The position numbers and the translations under genes were made by a program. From Candidatus Coatesiibacteriota bacterium (GTDB taxonomy: Bacteria; B130-G9), in assembly GCA_003647755.1 (NCBI GenBank), contig QMNL01000108.1, forward strand, positions 1-6,204: 6,204 bases of DNA, in the 5' to 3' direction. A model generated the notes under the pieces. The model had not been told where the DNA came from. It saw only the letters and a list, made by a program, of their open reading frames with translations, and did no database searches. Positions 5,786 through 6,204 of the stretch are shown here, one piece after another; positions within the stretch are counted from its first letter, which is position 1, and every line of letters begins with the position of its first letter.

Positions 5786-6204
5786 CTACCGCAGCGAGCA
5801 CGAGCACTGCAACACCGTAGGCAAGCGGGTCCCGCCAAGAATAGCTCAGGCGCAAGATGCTTGTGCGCTGCGCTTTCTTGCCGAAGGCACGGGATTCCAG
5901 GGCCATGGAGAGCACATCTGTTGCTCTAAGGGCGTGAAGGACCACCGGGACAATCAGTGGGATATGTTTTATCGCGCGCCTCACGGGATCGCCTTGGTCG
6001 AGCGCGTGGCCCCTTGCCCTCTGGGCATCACGGATGAGGCCGACAGTCGAGATGAACGTTGGCACCAGTCGGAACGAGAGCATCAGCGTGAACGTGAAGA
6101 CAAATGGAATGCCCAGCACCCTGAGCGCAGCCATGAACTCCTCGATCCTTGTTACTGTCAGAAAGACTACGCCTGTAAGGACGAGCGAGATCAGTCTCGA
6201 GGCC
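5763..6204 (-). CDS. ecfT: EcfT, transmembrane subunit of an ECF-type transporter (5' end outside window)
   Basis: The frame is open from the right edge (first complete codon at 6203) to TGA at 5763, giving the C-terminal 146 residues; full EcfT proteins are longer, so the start lies beyond the window. An internal ATG at 6134 is not a plausible start because the family sequence continues upstream of it (LISLVLTGVVFLTV). Conserved parts are the VLGIPFVFTFTLMLSFRLVPTF membrane segment, AQRARGHALDQGD with the first coupling A-R-G motif, the IPLIVPVVLHALRATD segment, and ALESRAFG, where the second coupling motif is S-R-A rather than the common S/A-R-G. A final hydrophobic helix (YGVAVLVLAAVVAW) ends the protein. 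EcfT joins the two ATPases to a substrate-binding S component for uptake of vitamins or metal ions; which substrate cannot be told here. Its last few residues overlap the MNT fragment. Confidence 0.88.
   Translation of the reverse strand, partial: ASRLISLVLTGVVFLTVTRIEEFMAALRVLGIPFVFTFTLMLSFRLVPTFISTVGLIRDAQRARGHALDQGDPVRRAIKHIPLIVPVVLHALRATDVLSMALESRAFGKKAQRTSILRLSYSWRDPLAYGVAVLVLAAVVAWRCGN

Overview
The window carries a compact four-gene plus-strand operon (434-5044) behind a long untranslated leader, and an unrelated minus-strand block (5136-6204) that converges on it. The operon's redox proteins are of the anaerobe type: NuoF/HndC- and HndD-like iron-sulfur flavoprotein subunits. Strong Shine-Dalgarno sites, a TTG start, sigma-70-like promoters, a Rho-independent terminator and an ECF transporter gene all point to a bacterium, probably anaerobic and perhaps from a poorly cultured lineage. 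The phylum cannot be fixed from this sequence.

Layout. Positions 1-132 hold a dense run of short palindromes, like dispersed repeat elements. Positions 133-277 show nothing convincing. Positions 278-389 contain a 40-bp element present twice, 72 bp apart; each copy contains a near-consensus promoter (TTGAAC, 17 bp, TATATA). Then come: (1) a small HndB-like thioredoxin-fold [2Fe-2S] protein, 434-817; (2) an HndC/HydB/NuoF-type flavoprotein with extra iron-sulfur domains, 885-2675; (3) an HndD/NuoG N-terminus-like iron-sulfur protein with no H-cluster or other catalytic domain but a cysteine-rich tail, 2694-3398; (4) an FMN-binding glutamate-synthase-family TIM-barrel protein, 3464-5044. A strong terminator follows at 5073-5110.

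How they may work together (inference). Genes 1-3 look like the NAD(P)H/ferredoxin electron-transfer core of the HydABC/Hnd ('Bfu') families with the hydrogenase module removed. The co-transcribed glutamate-synthase-like flavoprotein would take its place as the terminal catalytic subunit. It has no glutaminase domain, no GXGXG domain and no classical 3Fe-4S cysteine triad, but has its own N-terminal four-cysteine motif, so its substrate is open. This is the most interesting system in the window: a predicted NAD(P)H- and/or ferredoxin-linked, possibly bifurcating, complex built around a GltS-like barrel.

The minus-strand block reads, in its own direction: the 3' part of an ecfT gene (ECF transporter transmembrane subunit, continuing beyond the right edge), a 5'-truncated MNT-type nucleotidyltransferase fragment overlapping the ecfT stop, and an overlapping HEPN gene broken by a nonsense codon and a one-base frameshift. 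This is a decayed HEPN-MNT toxin-antitoxin-like pair.
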